Assembly: GCA_934700335.1 (NCBI GenBank)
Contig: CAKUXM010000023.1
Coordinates: 1 to 23,791, forward strand
Length of the DNA stretch: 23,791 bases
Reading direction: 5' to 3'
From: an uncultured Candidatus Melainabacteria bacterium
Lineage (GTDB): Bacteria > Cyanobacteriota > Vampirovibrionia > Gastranaerophilales > Gastranaerophilaceae
Part shown: positions 1 through 6,845 of the stretch, one piece after another
Position numbering within the stretch: the first letter of the stretch is position 1
How the letters are laid out: each line of letters begins with the position of its first letter
Notes under the pieces: generated by a model
What the model saw: the letters and a program-made list of their open reading frames with translations, nothing else
The model's database searches: none
What the model was told of the DNA's origin: nothing
Made by a program: the position numbers and the translations under genes

Positions 1-1
1 A

Positions 2-40
2 AAAGATTACCCAAATATTTCCTTCCTAACAACGTATTAA
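2..40 (+). CDS. possible C-terminal tail of an upstream gene (partial)
   Basis: One forward frame is open from the window edge to a TAA at 38-40, and a terminator hairpin begins at that stop. The twelve residues read KDYPNISFLTTY. A second frame also stays open to a TAA at 27-29, so the frame is not certain. The only support is the terminator directly behind it; no function can be given. Confidence 0.25.
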   Translation, partial: KDYPNISFLTTY

Positions 41-77
41 AAAAGAGCTGTACCTACCCAGTATAGCTCTTTTTAAT
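40..77 (+). terminator. intrinsic terminator of the upstream gene
   Basis: A 14-bp stem pairs 40-53 with 61-74, including one G-T wobble, around a 7-nt loop. The 3' arm ends in five T. The A-rich 5' arm makes it potentially bidirectional. Confidence 0.75.
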
Positions 78-103
78 TAATTTGATATATTAAAGGTGTT
101 AAT

Positions 104-134
104 TTGACACTTATTAATTTAAACCTTTTATATA
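104..134 (+). promoter_or_regulatory. candidate sigma-70 promoter of a long leader
   Basis: A perfect -35 hexamer TTGACA lies at 104-109. A TATATA lies at 129-134 (19-nt spacer), or TTTATA at 127-132 (17-nt spacer). Transcription would start near 141, leaving about 330 nt before the first supported gene at 475. The stretch 135-330 has no convincing gene. It shows only weak pairing, such as TACAGTG (144-150 region) with CGCTGTA near 251-257. Confidence 0.45.
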
Positions 135-330
135 AGATTGTACAGTGAGAATTTCCTTGAAAAGCTTATAAAATCTGAATAATTTGAGATGGAGGTTCTG
201 AATAAGGTACATATAATTGAACATGTAGAGGTTATTCAAAAGTAAAATTACGCTGTAAAAATAAAAGTTCCTATTATTAGTGGGTTTTGCCCTAAAAGTA
301 TTAAGAAATGTAACAATAACAATTGTATTT

Positions 331-361
331 TTTACAATTTATACTTTGTTTGTGTTATCAT
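331..361 (+). promoter_or_regulatory. second candidate promoter, extended -10 type
   Basis: TTTACA at 331-336 serves as a possible -35. TATCAT at 356-361 is preceded by TG at 353-354 in extended -10 spacing. The spacer is 19 nt (18 if the -35 is read one base later). A start near 368 would place the folded element at 390-449 in a leader of about 105 nt for the 82-residue gene. Confidence 0.4.
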
Positions 362-389
362 AATCATGTAGAAAGAAATGGAAAGAAAA

Positions 390-449
390 TTCCGTATAGA
401 TTGCACAGAGTAGTATTACCCCTGTTAAGTGCAATCGGGGGACACGGAA
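390..449 (+). promoter_or_regulatory. structured 5' leader with possible pseudoknot
   Basis: Three nested or interlocking complementarities are visible. TTCCGT (390-395) pairs with ACGGAA (444-449). GATTGCAC (399-406) pairs with GTGCAATC (429-436). CCCC (419-422), inside the loop of that 8-bp stem, pairs with GGGG (437-440) directly after it, which is a pseudoknot topology. The element ends 12 nt before the Shine-Dalgarno sequence of the 82-residue gene, so it could act as a riboswitch-like or protein-binding translational control element. I could not match it to a known riboswitch class. Confidence 0.5.
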
Positions 450-474
450 AACTTAATCTAAAAGAGGTGAGATT

Positions 475-723
475 ATGTTAGAAGCAGTAAACAATGTAAA
501 TTCAATTGTAAAAAATACACCAAATAACTTTGGTAATATTCACAGACCAGCTCCTATCGTATTTATGGCTGATCTAGAGGTTATCGGCGATTATAAACCT
601 GTAGCTCATAACTTAAAACCTTTGGAACAAGACGTATTTGTCCCTTCTTACAAAAAAGAAAGTTCAAATAATGCTCAAGTTTCATTTCTAAGAAGGGTTG
701 CAAGATTCTTTGGGTTGAATTAA
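475..723 (+). CDS. small hypothetical protein, 82 aa
   Basis: I do not recognise this protein. It starts with ATG behind a good Shine-Dalgarno sequence (AAAGAGGTGA at 461-470) and is followed by a strong terminator, so it is very likely a real single-gene transcript. It has no signal peptide or membrane segment. The N-terminal part is Asn-rich. The centre holds a Pro-containing stretch (HRPAPIVFMADLEVIGDYKP). The last 14 residues (VSFLRRVARFFGLN) could form a basic amphipathic helix that contacts membrane or nucleic acid; that is inference only. The long structured leader suggests that its expression is regulated. Codon use resembles clpP next door. Confidence 0.7.
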   Translation: MLEAVNNVNSIVKNTPNNFGNIHRPAPIVFMADLEVIGDYKPVAHNLKPLEQDVFVPSYKKESSNNAQVSFLRRVARFFGLN

Positions 724-749
724 GCAGGTGATGTATTTTTTATCGCAAC

Positions 750-779
750 AAAAGAGAGGTGATTTTAGCCTCTCTTTTT
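750..779 (+). terminator. intrinsic terminator after the 82-aa gene
   Basis: A 10-bp perfect stem AAAAGAGAGG (750-759) pairs with CCTCTCTTTT (769-778) around a 9-nt loop. The 3' arm runs into five T. It separates the small gene from clpP. Confidence 0.85.
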
Positions 780-803
780 GTTTTTAATTTTATTTTTTTG
801 TTA

Positions 804-809
804 TATAAT
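804..809 (+). promoter_or_regulatory. -10 box of clpP
   Basis: A perfect TATAAT lies 24 nt before the clpP ATG. The 17-nt upstream position is only T-rich (no clear -35). Transcription would start near 816, just ahead of the Shine-Dalgarno AAGGAGA around 822-828. Confidence 0.55.
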
Positions 810-832
810 ATTTTCATAAACAAGGAGACAAC

Positions 833-1450
833 ATGGATACACAAGAATATTTAAGAATAATGAGTTATGTACCTACAGTTATTGAAGCTTCTTCTCGTGG
901 AGAAAAATCTTTCGATATCTTTTCAAGATTATTAAGAGAAAGAATTATCTTCTTAGGTACAGAAATTGATGATGATGTGGCAAATTCTATTATTGCTCAA
1001 TTATTGTTATTGGACAGTGAAAATCCAGAAAAAGATATTATGATGTATATTAACAGCCCTGGTGGTGTTATTACTGCTGGTATGGCTATATATGATACTA
1101 TGAACTTAATCAAGGCTGATGTCGCTACTATTTGTTTAGGTCAAGCTGCTTCAATGGGTGCTTTCCTATTATCAAGTGGCGCAAAAGGTAAACGTATGGC
1201 TCTTCCAAGTGCTAGAATTATGATTCACCAACCTTTAGGTGGTGCTCAAGGTCAAGCTACTGATATCGAAATTGAAGCTAAAGAAATTCTTCGTATGAAA
1301 GATATGTTGAATGGTATATTAGCTGAAAATTCTGGTCAATCAATTGCTAAAGTAAAAAAAGATACTGAACGTGATAACTATTTATCAGCTCAACAAGCTA
1401 TGGAATATGGTTTAATCGATAAAGTTCTTAGCCGTAACGAAGAAAAATAG
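833..1450 (+). CDS. clpP: ATP-dependent Clp protease proteolytic subunit ClpP
   Basis: ClpP is the cytoplasmic serine protease that forms a tetradecameric barrel and degrades substrates unfolded by ClpX, ClpA or ClpC. The 205-residue length is typical. The catalytic triad is in order and correctly spaced: Ser107 in GQAASMGA, His132 in MIHQP, Asp181 in TERD. The substrate-strand motif NSPGGV (residues 74-79) and the head-domain sequence are intact. The ATG is preceded by a consensus Shine-Dalgarno sequence at the right distance. No clpX or tig lies next to it here; it is flanked by terminators and so is probably monocistronic. The short N-terminus may be processed as in other ClpP proteins. 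Confidence 0.97.
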   Translation: MDTQEYLRIMSYVPTVIEASSRGEKSFDIFSRLLRERIIFLGTEIDDDVANSIIAQLLLLDSENPEKDIMMYINSPGGVITAGMAIYDTMNLIKADVATICLGQAASMGAFLLSSGAKGKRMALPSARIMIHQPLGGAQGQATDIEIEAKEILRMKDMLNGILAENSGQSIAKVKKDTERDNYLSAQQAMEYGLIDKVLSRNEEK

Positions 1451-1475
1451 TTTTATAAATTTATAATTTTATAAA

Positions 1476-1513
1476 TTTAGCCCTTTGTTAAGAAAACTTA
1501 ACAAAGGGCTAAA
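1476..1513 (+). terminator. long hairpin after clpP, no T-tract on the plus strand
   Basis: A 17-bp perfect stem pairs 1476-1492 with 1497-1513 around a four-A loop. It lies 25 nt after the clpP stop and is probably its terminator or 3' stabiliser, but it is followed by AACATGG rather than T. The duplicated unit downstream starts inside the 5' arm (1486), so the second copy keeps only the inner 7 bp. Confidence 0.6.
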
Positions 1514-1675
1514 AACATGGCAATAATTGAATTTGCATGGTGTTTATATAAATGTAAGGTTAAATTGGTTAGTTAAAAATAGATTAATTAATTATTAAAC
1601 TTTGTAGTGTGAAGAAAAAACGAATAAAGTGTGTAATTAGTAAATTTATTTTACAAGTTTTGGTAGGAGTCGGTT

Positions 1676-2206
1676 ATGGCTATATTGACAATGATGGGTC
1701 GCAAAAGTTACTTAAAGAACAGAATAAATGAACTTGAGTACAAATTAACACAAGCCCAACAAAGAAGAAATGACTTGTCAACATATGCAGCAAGCGTAGG
1801 AGACGGCTCAATATCATACGAAGATTTAACAAGTTGTCCATCAAACTTATTTGGCAGAATGACACAATATATGATGACATCACACAATGCTGCAATGATG
1901 GGGGCACAACAAAACATGGCATTGTTGCAAGGTTCAGGACAATTAGGTCAAGTACAAGGAACAGACCAAGCCGCAATTCAACAACAAAATGCATATCAAA
2001 ATTTAGTATTTCAACAATTATACAAACAACAAAGAGATCAATTTGCGCAATATGAATCAAAAAGATTAAACGCAGAAGAAAAACAATTAGACCAAGAATG
2101 TATAAAGATAGAAAACGAGTTGACATTGGTACAAAATGAATACGCATCACTAAACAAAGTAATGGATAGTGCAGCACAAAACGACACAGTAAGATACATA
2201 GCGTAA
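1676..2206 (+). CDS. Met/Gln-rich coiled-coil protein, copy A
   Basis: This 176-residue protein of unknown function is identical to the product of 2518-3048. Residues about 9-45 and 110-165 are charged heptad-like stretches that should form coiled coils. The middle (about 60-110) is rich in Met, Gln, Gly and Ala and looks flexible. It has no signal peptide, no membrane helix and two Cys (one central, one in the C-terminal coil). The ATG follows the Shine-Dalgarno AGGAG at about 1664-1668. Thr is mostly ACA, Gln CAA and Ala GCA, giving an A-rich coding strand unlike clpP, which favours GCT and GGT. The layout could suit a filament-forming, secreted or scaffold protein, but that is speculation. 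It reminds me of an uncharacterised family seen in gut Vampirovibrionia. Confidence 0.8.
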   Translation: MAILTMMGRKSYLKNRINELEYKLTQAQQRRNDLSTYAASVGDGSISYEDLTSCPSNLFGRMTQYMMTSHNAAMMGAQQNMALLQGSGQLGQVQGTDQAAIQQQNAYQNLVFQQLYKQQRDQFAQYESKRLNAEEKQLDQECIKIENELTLVQNEYASLNKVMDSAAQNDTVRYIA

Positions 2207-2285
2207 ACGACGACAAATACCAAGCGACCAAAAAACTTTAATTAAAAACCAAAAACCAAAAAACTAAACCAAAACAAAATTTAAC

Positions 2286-2318
2286 AGCTGTCTTAAAGTA
2301 AATTAAGACGGCTTTTTT
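2286..2318 (+). terminator. intrinsic terminator of copy A
   Basis: An 11-bp stem (2286-2296 with 2303-2313, one wobble) and a 6-nt loop are followed by T residues up to 2318. The stretch between the stop codon and the hairpin is a low-complexity run of AAAACC-like units (about 2228-2280). Confidence 0.85.
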
Positions 2319-2327
2319 ATTATTAAA

Positions 2328-3160
2328 TGTTAAGAAAACTTAACAAAGGGCTAAAAACATGGCAATAATTGAATTTGCATGGTGTTTATATAAATGTAAG
2401 GTTAAATTGGTTAGTTAAAAATAGATTAATTAATTATTAAACTTTGTAGTGTGAAGAAAAAACGAATAAAGTGTGTAATTAGTAAATTTATTTTACAAGT
2501 TTTGGTAGGAGTCGGTTATGGCTATATTGACAATGATGGGTCGCAAAAGTTACTTAAAGAACAGAATAAATGAACTTGAGTACAAATTAACACAAGCCCA
2601 ACAAAGAAGAAATGACTTGTCAACATATGCAGCAAGCGTAGGAGACGGCTCAATATCATACGAAGATTTAACAAGTTGTCCATCAAACTTATTTGGCAGA
2701 ATGACACAATATATGATGACATCACACAATGCTGCAATGATGGGGGCACAACAAAACATGGCATTGTTGCAAGGTTCAGGACAATTAGGTCAAGTACAAG
2801 GAACAGACCAAGCCGCAATTCAACAACAAAATGCATATCAAAATTTAGTATTTCAACAATTATACAAACAACAAAGAGATCAATTTGCGCAATATGAATC
2901 AAAAAGATTAAACGCAGAAGAAAAACAATTAGACCAAGAATGTATAAAGATAGAAAACGAGTTGACATTGGTACAAAATGAATACGCATCACTAAACAAA
3001 GTAATGGATAGTGCAGCACAAAACGACACAGTAAGATACATAGCGTAAACGACGACAAATACCAAGCGACCAAAAAACTTTAATTAAAAACCAAAAACCA
3101 AAAAACTAAACCAAAACAAAATTTAACAGCTGTCTTAAAGTAAATTAAGACGGCTTTTTT
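2328..3160 (+). repeat. tandem duplication, copy B (833 bp)
   Basis: This is the second copy of 1486-2318, in direct orientation. Identity ends at the T-run: copy A has six T after GGC, copy B has nine. The unit includes the whole upstream leader, so both genes should have the same expression signals. The absence of visible divergence points to a recent duplication, ongoing gene conversion or an assembly artefact. Confidence 0.95.
2518..3048 (+). CDS. Met/Gln-rich coiled-coil protein, copy B
   Basis: This encodes the same 176 residues as 1676-2206, with the same start context (AGGAG, then CGGTT before the ATG) and the same A-rich codon use. The leader of about 160 nt before it has no clear -35/-10 pair; TATATAAAT near 2387-2395 is the best -10-like stretch. 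Since each copy has its own terminator, the two genes are probably separate transcripts that simply double the dosage. Function is unknown. See copy A for the domain layout. Confidence 0.8.
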   Translation: MAILTMMGRKSYLKNRINELEYKLTQAQQRRNDLSTYAASVGDGSISYEDLTSCPSNLFGRMTQYMMTSHNAAMMGAQQNMALLQGSGQLGQVQGTDQAAIQQQNAYQNLVFQQLYKQQRDQFAQYESKRLNAEEKQLDQECIKIENELTLVQNEYASLNKVMDSAAQNDTVRYIA

Positions 3161-3163
3161 TTT
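3128..3163 (+). terminator. terminator of copy B, shared with the convergent 5-FCL gene
   Basis: This is the same 11-bp stem as in copy A (3128-3138 with 3145-3155) followed by nine T. It abuts the stop codon of the minus-strand gene ending at 3162. Read on the minus strand the hairpin is followed by a T-rich stretch (GTTAAATTTTGTTTT), so it may terminate both convergent units. Confidence 0.8.
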
Positions 3164-3674
3164 ATTCAAAAATTATATAATCTACTTTTTTATCGTGTTC
3201 TTCTATCGGTAATTTATCTACAATCAATTTTTCTGAAATAGGCACTATAGTTTTAGCATTAGTCTTATTTAAAAATCTATCGTAAAATCCTTTTCCATAA
3301 CCAAGTCTGTAATTCTCTTTATCAACCATAAGTGCGGGAACAAAGATTATGTCTAAAATCTCTGGATTTATACCATCTGTCATTGGTACTGATACATTAA
3401 AATCACCTTTAGATAGCTTATCTTCTATTTTATATGGACAAGCTTCTATACCATCATTTATTGTTCGTGGTAAGTAAAAATTCTTTTCTGAATGCTTTAA
3501 TAAAGCTAACAAATTTATTTCATTTTCTAGTGGATAAAAAATCATAACGTTTTTAGCTTGTTGAAAAAGTTCAAAATTTTCTATCTTAACGATAATATCT
3601 TTGCTAATTCGTTCTATATTCAATGTTTTTCTTATATCTTTTGCTTTTTTTCTTAGTTCTTTTTTATTTTTCAT
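3162..3674 (-). CDS. 5-formyltetrahydrofolate cyclo-ligase
   Basis: This enzyme (MTHFS, 5-FCL; YgfA/Fau in E. coli) converts 5-formyl-THF to 5,10-methenyl-THF using ATP, salvaging an inhibitory folate form in the cytoplasm. The family signature RLGYGKGFYDRFL occupies residues 123-135, and the ATP-phosphate loop lies inside it. The basic N-terminus with RKKAKDIRKTL and the C-terminal EEHDKKVDYII are also typical. At 170 residues it is slightly shorter than most members. It is the last gene of the signalling operon, 27 nt after the membrane kinase gene. No Shine-Dalgarno sequence is visible before the ATG, so it may depend on translational coupling. It probably has no functional link with the kinases. 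Confidence 0.9.
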   Translation of the reverse strand: MKNKKELRKKAKDIRKTLNIERISKDIIVKIENFELFQQAKNVMIFYPLENEINLLALLKHSEKNFYLPRTINDGIEACPYKIEDKLSKGDFNVSVPMTDGINPEILDIIFVPALMVDKENYRLGYGKGFYDRFLNKTNAKTIVPISEKLIVDKLPIEEHDKKVDYIIFE

Positions 3675-3701
3675 ATTTTAAATATATATCAAAATAACAA
3701 G

Positions 3702-4970
3702 TTATGCTTCTTTATTACAATCTTTTGGAATTTTGAAACCGAAAATGTAAGTGTCTTTATCTATACATTTTGCGTAGATTTCACCCTTATGTTTTTCAAC
3801 AATTTGTTTTGAAATATATAAGCCTAAACCTGTACTGATTTTAGATATCTTTGAGTTAGATTTTGATTTGTATTTATCAAAAATGTTTGCTAAATCATTT
3901 TCTGTCAAGAATTCAGATTTGTTTCTTACTTGAAAATCAATATATTTATCATCAATTTCTTTTATCACAATGTCAATAACTGAGTCGTTTTCTCCATATT
4001 TTATAGCGTTAGAAACAAGGTTGAAAATAACTCTTTTTAGCTGTAATCTATCTGCGCAAATGAAGTTTGATGTGTTATCTATATCCACAAACATACTTTT
4101 ATTCTTTTCGTGTGCAAGCCATTTTAACTCCTGTGTTATTTCTCTTACAAGATTTGATATATTTAGGTTTGATAAATTTAATTTGACATTGCCTTTTTCT
4201 ATAACATAAGTGTCTAAAATCGTAAAAATTAAATCATTCATATATTTGCAAGAGCTTTTTATTTGATTAATAATTTCAGTTTGACTTTCAGAAAGTTCTC
4301 CAAAATAATTTTCTAATAACATATCTAATGCTTTGATTTGAGTAATCGTAGGTGTTCTTAAGTCGTGAGTTAATGTTTCAATAAAATCGTTTTTAGTCTT
4401 TTCAATGTTTTGTTCTAATGTATCATCAATATAACAAACAATGATTTTTGATACTTTACCTTTGTTATCTAAAAATGGAAATTTACCTATTTTTAAATGT
4501 TTTCTTATGCCTTTGTTTGACTCTACAAGGTGAGTGTACTTAATGATTTTTTTTGTTGCAATAATCTCTCTATCGGTAGAATCAATTACTTTATCAAGGT
4601 TTTTAATGATGTCTTTAATGTTTTTACCAATCATTTCTTCTGCGGTGTAACCTAATAAATCTGTATTACATTGGTTCATCGTTAAAATTGTACCGTCTAA
4701 ATCTCTTAAAAATAGTGCAATATCAACATTATTAAAAATCGTTTCAAGTTGAGATTTTTTCAATTTTAAATTGTAATTCATTCTCTTTGCCTCTAACAAG
4801 AATGAAAGTGTTAGATAACATACAAAGATAGAGAATACTGTTACAATTGTAAAACAGTCAAAAGGTGAAATTACAGTTTTTGGTAAAACCCATGTTGTAG
4901 TTAATGCGATAAAAATCGTTACTAAAAGTCCAATAAATCCGCAAAATATTCCAAATTCTTTTAATTTCAT
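3702..4970 (-). CDS. membrane PAS-domain sensor histidine kinase
   Basis: This 422-residue sensor has two N-terminal membrane helices (about 7-28 and 38-59) with hardly any extracytoplasmic loop. A PAS domain follows (about 72-190), then a dimerisation/phosphoacceptor domain with His202 in LTHDLRTPT, and an HATPase domain (about 300-415). The N-box NLVSNAIKYG (317-326), F-box IFDKY (363-367) and G2 box STGLGLYIS are intact. The G1 position, normally DxGxG, reads NKSEF, so the adenine-contacting Asp is missing. It is third in the operon after the response regulator and a paralogous kinase, 73 nt after the latter; the Shine-Dalgarno is AAGGAT. The likely partner is the NarL-type regulator upstream. 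The PAS domain shows no recognisable cofactor motif, so the signal is unknown. Confidence 0.9.
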   Translation of the reverse strand: MKLKEFGIFCGFIGLLVTIFIALTTTWVLPKTVISPFDCFTIVTVFSIFVCYLTLSFLLEAKRMNYNLKLKKSQLETIFNNVDIALFLRDLDGTILTMNQCNTDLLGYTAEEMIGKNIKDIIKNLDKVIDSTDREIIATKKIIKYTHLVESNKGIRKHLKIGKFPFLDNKGKVSKIIVCYIDDTLEQNIEKTKNDFIETLTHDLRTPTITQIKALDMLLENYFGELSESQTEIINQIKSSCKYMNDLIFTILDTYVIEKGNVKLNLSNLNISNLVREITQELKWLAHEKNKSMFVDIDNTSNFICADRLQLKRVIFNLVSNAIKYGENDSVIDIVIKEIDDKYIDFQVRNKSEFLTENDLANIFDKYKSKSNSKISKISTGLGLYISKQIVEKHKGEIYAKCIDKDTYIFGFKIPKDCNKEA

Positions 4971-5043
4971 GAAAAAATATCCTTATATAGTAAATTTTAT
5001 AACAAAATTACTGAAGTATTTATATATAATTTTGGTTTTAAAA

Positions 5044-6108
5044 TCAGTCTTTATAAACTTCTTTTTCAAGCTTTAAAGGTAAAATTACTTCAACAGTGTT
5101 TATGTTGTCGTTGCTCTTTATTGAAACATTTCCCCCAAGTGATGAAACAATTTGTTTTGAGTGATATAAACATATATCAACTCCGACTGTATTATATTTT
5201 GAAAAATGTGTTGTGTATTTTTCAAATAGGTTATTTAATGTCTTTGGCGGAATATGGTATCCGCAAGCTTTTATTTCTATTTTTACAAACGAGTTGTTCT
5301 TTATTGATAGATTTACATTTATTTCTGTATTTTTAAAAGAGTAGTTTATTATAAATCTGAAAAGATTGTTTAGTATACGTCTTACAAATTGTTCATCTGA
5401 AATAATTTTTCCAATGTTTTTTCCAATATTTTTAACCACATTTATGTTTTTGTCTTTCAATAAATGTACATATCTTGTGCAAGTATCTGAAATTAAATCA
5501 GCAATATTAAAGGGTGCTATATCTAAGATATAATCACCGTTTTCAAATTTATAAGTATCAACTAAACTTAACAACATTTCTAGCATATAAGTGCAAGAAT
5601 CTTTTGTTAAATTTAAAATATTTTTTTGATCCTCGTTTAAAGTTCCTAACTTTTCTTCTAATAGTAAATCAAGAGCATTGATTTGCGCCAATGTTGGATT
5701 TTGCAAATCGTGTGTTAGAGTTGCAATATAGGTTTCTCTTTGTTCTTGTGCTCTTTTTTCAAGCTCTACATCTCTTGCAATAACGCAAATACCAGACATT
5801 TTGTCATTTTCGTCGTATACTGGATATTTGTGAATATTGTACCAACGTGAATCGTTATTCTTTAATTTGACGACTTCTTCTAATTCGATATAACATTTGT
5901 TTTTGATTACTTTTTCGTCTGTTTCCTTTATTCTTTCATCGTTTGATTTGATAAAATCATTCTTAGCTGATTTGTTTGATTTTGACAAACCTAAAAATTT
6001 TTTTGCATATTTATTAACATAAGTAAGTTTGCCTGCTAAATCTTTTAGATATACAGACATTGGCATTCCATCGAGAATAGAAAATAATATTCCTTTGTTA
6101 TTTACCAT
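5044..6108 (-). CDS. soluble PAS histidine-kinase paralogue with degenerate ATP-binding domain
   Basis: This 354-residue cytoplasmic protein has an N-terminal PAS domain (about 5-115) and a phosphoacceptor domain with His133 in LTHDLQNPT. It is clearly related to the neighbouring membrane kinase through this region. The catalytic domain keeps its length but not its motifs. The N-box Asn is Phe252 (NNLFRFIINYS), the DxGxG box reads ACGYH (281-285) and the GLGL box reads GVDICL (309-314). Autophosphorylation is therefore unlikely. It may be a phosphatase, a phosphotransfer partner or a heterodimer subunit for the other kinase; this is inference. The gene lies 32 nt after the regulator gene with Shine-Dalgarno AAGGAG 11 nt before the ATG. 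Confidence 0.88.
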   Translation of the reverse strand: MVNNKGILFSILDGMPMSVYLKDLAGKLTYVNKYAKKFLGLSKSNKSAKNDFIKSNDERIKETDEKVIKNKCYIELEEVVKLKNNDSRWYNIHKYPVYDENDKMSGICVIARDVELEKRAQEQRETYIATLTHDLQNPTLAQINALDLLLEEKLGTLNEDQKNILNLTKDSCTYMLEMLLSLVDTYKFENGDYILDIAPFNIADLISDTCTRYVHLLKDKNINVVKNIGKNIGKIISDEQFVRRILNNLFRFIINYSFKNTEINVNLSIKNNSFVKIEIKACGYHIPPKTLNNLFEKYTTHFSKYNTVGVDICLYHSKQIVSSLGGNVSIKSNDNINTVEVILPLKLEKEVYKD

Positions 6109-6140
6109 TTTATGTTTGACTCCTTATTTCGGCGTGTGTT

Positions 6141-6779
6141 TTATAGATTGAATTTTACGGCTTTTACCGCTGCCTGAACTCTATCTGTTACAGATAGTTT
6201 TGATAGAATATTTGCAACGTGAGCTTTTACTGTGTGTGAACTTACAAATAATCTTTCGCTTATTTCATTATTTGAAAGCCCTTGTACTAAAAGACTTAAA
6301 ATTTCTTTTTCTCTTTCAGTTAGTTTAAAATCGTATTTTGGAGACGGTTCAATATTGAAGAATAATTTTTGAACAACACTCGCAATTTGAGGTGCAACCC
6401 ACAATGAACCACTTGCAACAGTTTTGATTACATCGTGAAGTTTATTTATAGATATTTCTTTTAAAGCATAACCGTTTGCACCAGAGGCAAAACTTGAAAT
6501 AATTTCATCTTGCTTATCATGAGAAGTTAACATGATAACTTTTATGTTTGGATATTTTTCTTTGATTATTTTTGTTGCTTCAATACCTGTTATATAAGGT
6601 AGTCCAATGTCCATAATTACAACTTGTACTCGTTCTTTTTCAAGCGCTTCTAAACAATCTTCACCTGATTCAAAGGAACCTTTTATTTCAATATCGTCGT
6701 ATTTTTTTAATGCTTTTTCAAAAGTTATTCTTGCCAACATGTAGTCTTCAACTATATATATTGAAATCTTATCATCCAT
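6141..6779 (-). CDS. NarL/FixJ-type response regulator
   Basis: This 212-residue DNA-binding regulator has an N-terminal receiver domain (about 5-122) with the acidic pair Glu11-Asp12, phosphoacceptor Asp57 in VIMDIGLP, Thr85 and Lys107. A LuxR-type helix-turn-helix follows (about 152-212) with the signature LTEREKEILSLLVQGLSNNEIS and VSSHTVKAHV. It is the first gene of a four-gene minus-strand operon with two paralogous PAS kinases. The operon may be autoregulated, since two dyads lie just upstream of its start. The start has Shine-Dalgarno AAGGAT 8 nt before the ATG. Target genes cannot be read from the sequence. Confidence 0.95.
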   Translation of the reverse strand: MDDKISIYIVEDYMLARITFEKALKKYDDIEIKGSFESGEDCLEALEKERVQVVIMDIGLPYITGIEATKIIKEKYPNIKVIMLTSHDKQDEIISSFASGANGYALKEISINKLHDVIKTVASGSLWVAPQIASVVQKLFFNIEPSPKYDFKLTEREKEILSLLVQGLSNNEISERLFVSSHTVKAHVANILSKLSVTDRVQAAVKAVKFNL

Positions 6780-6803
6780 CTTATGTTATCCTTACTTCTC
6801 CAT

Positions 6804-6809
6804 ATTATA
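6804..6809 (-). promoter_or_regulatory. -10 box of the two-component operon
   Basis: A perfect TATAAT on the minus strand lies 24 nt before the regulator ATG. No good -35 is present at 16-18 nt, which is compatible with an activator-dependent promoter. Confidence 0.4.
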
Positions 6810-6845
6810 TTTATTATTTTACTAAACTTTTTTACATACTGTATT

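Larger units (their letters stand above)
1486..2318 (+). repeat. tandem duplication, copy A (833 bp)
   Basis: This segment matches 2328-3160 base for base as far as I can follow it by eye. The predicted proteins in several frames on both strands are also the same. It contains a leader of about 160 nt, a 176-codon gene and a terminator. The period is 842 bp, and the two copies are separated by 9 nt (2319-2327). The left breakpoint lies in the clpP hairpin and the right one in the terminator T-run. Confidence 0.95.

Noticed and set aside
189..245. 18-codon ATG ORF (MEVLNKVHIIEHVEVIQK) in the long leader
   Set aside because: It has no ribosome binding site at the right distance and too little length to support. 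It could still be a leader peptide, but nothing else favours it.
1680..2231. 183-codon antisense ORF over the coiled-coil gene, hydrophobic in translation (repeated at 2522-3073)
   Set aside because: It is the complement of a CAA/ACA-rich gene, which gives Leu/Val/Cys-rich products. It has no ribosome binding site or family resemblance, and the plus-strand protein is clearly the real one.
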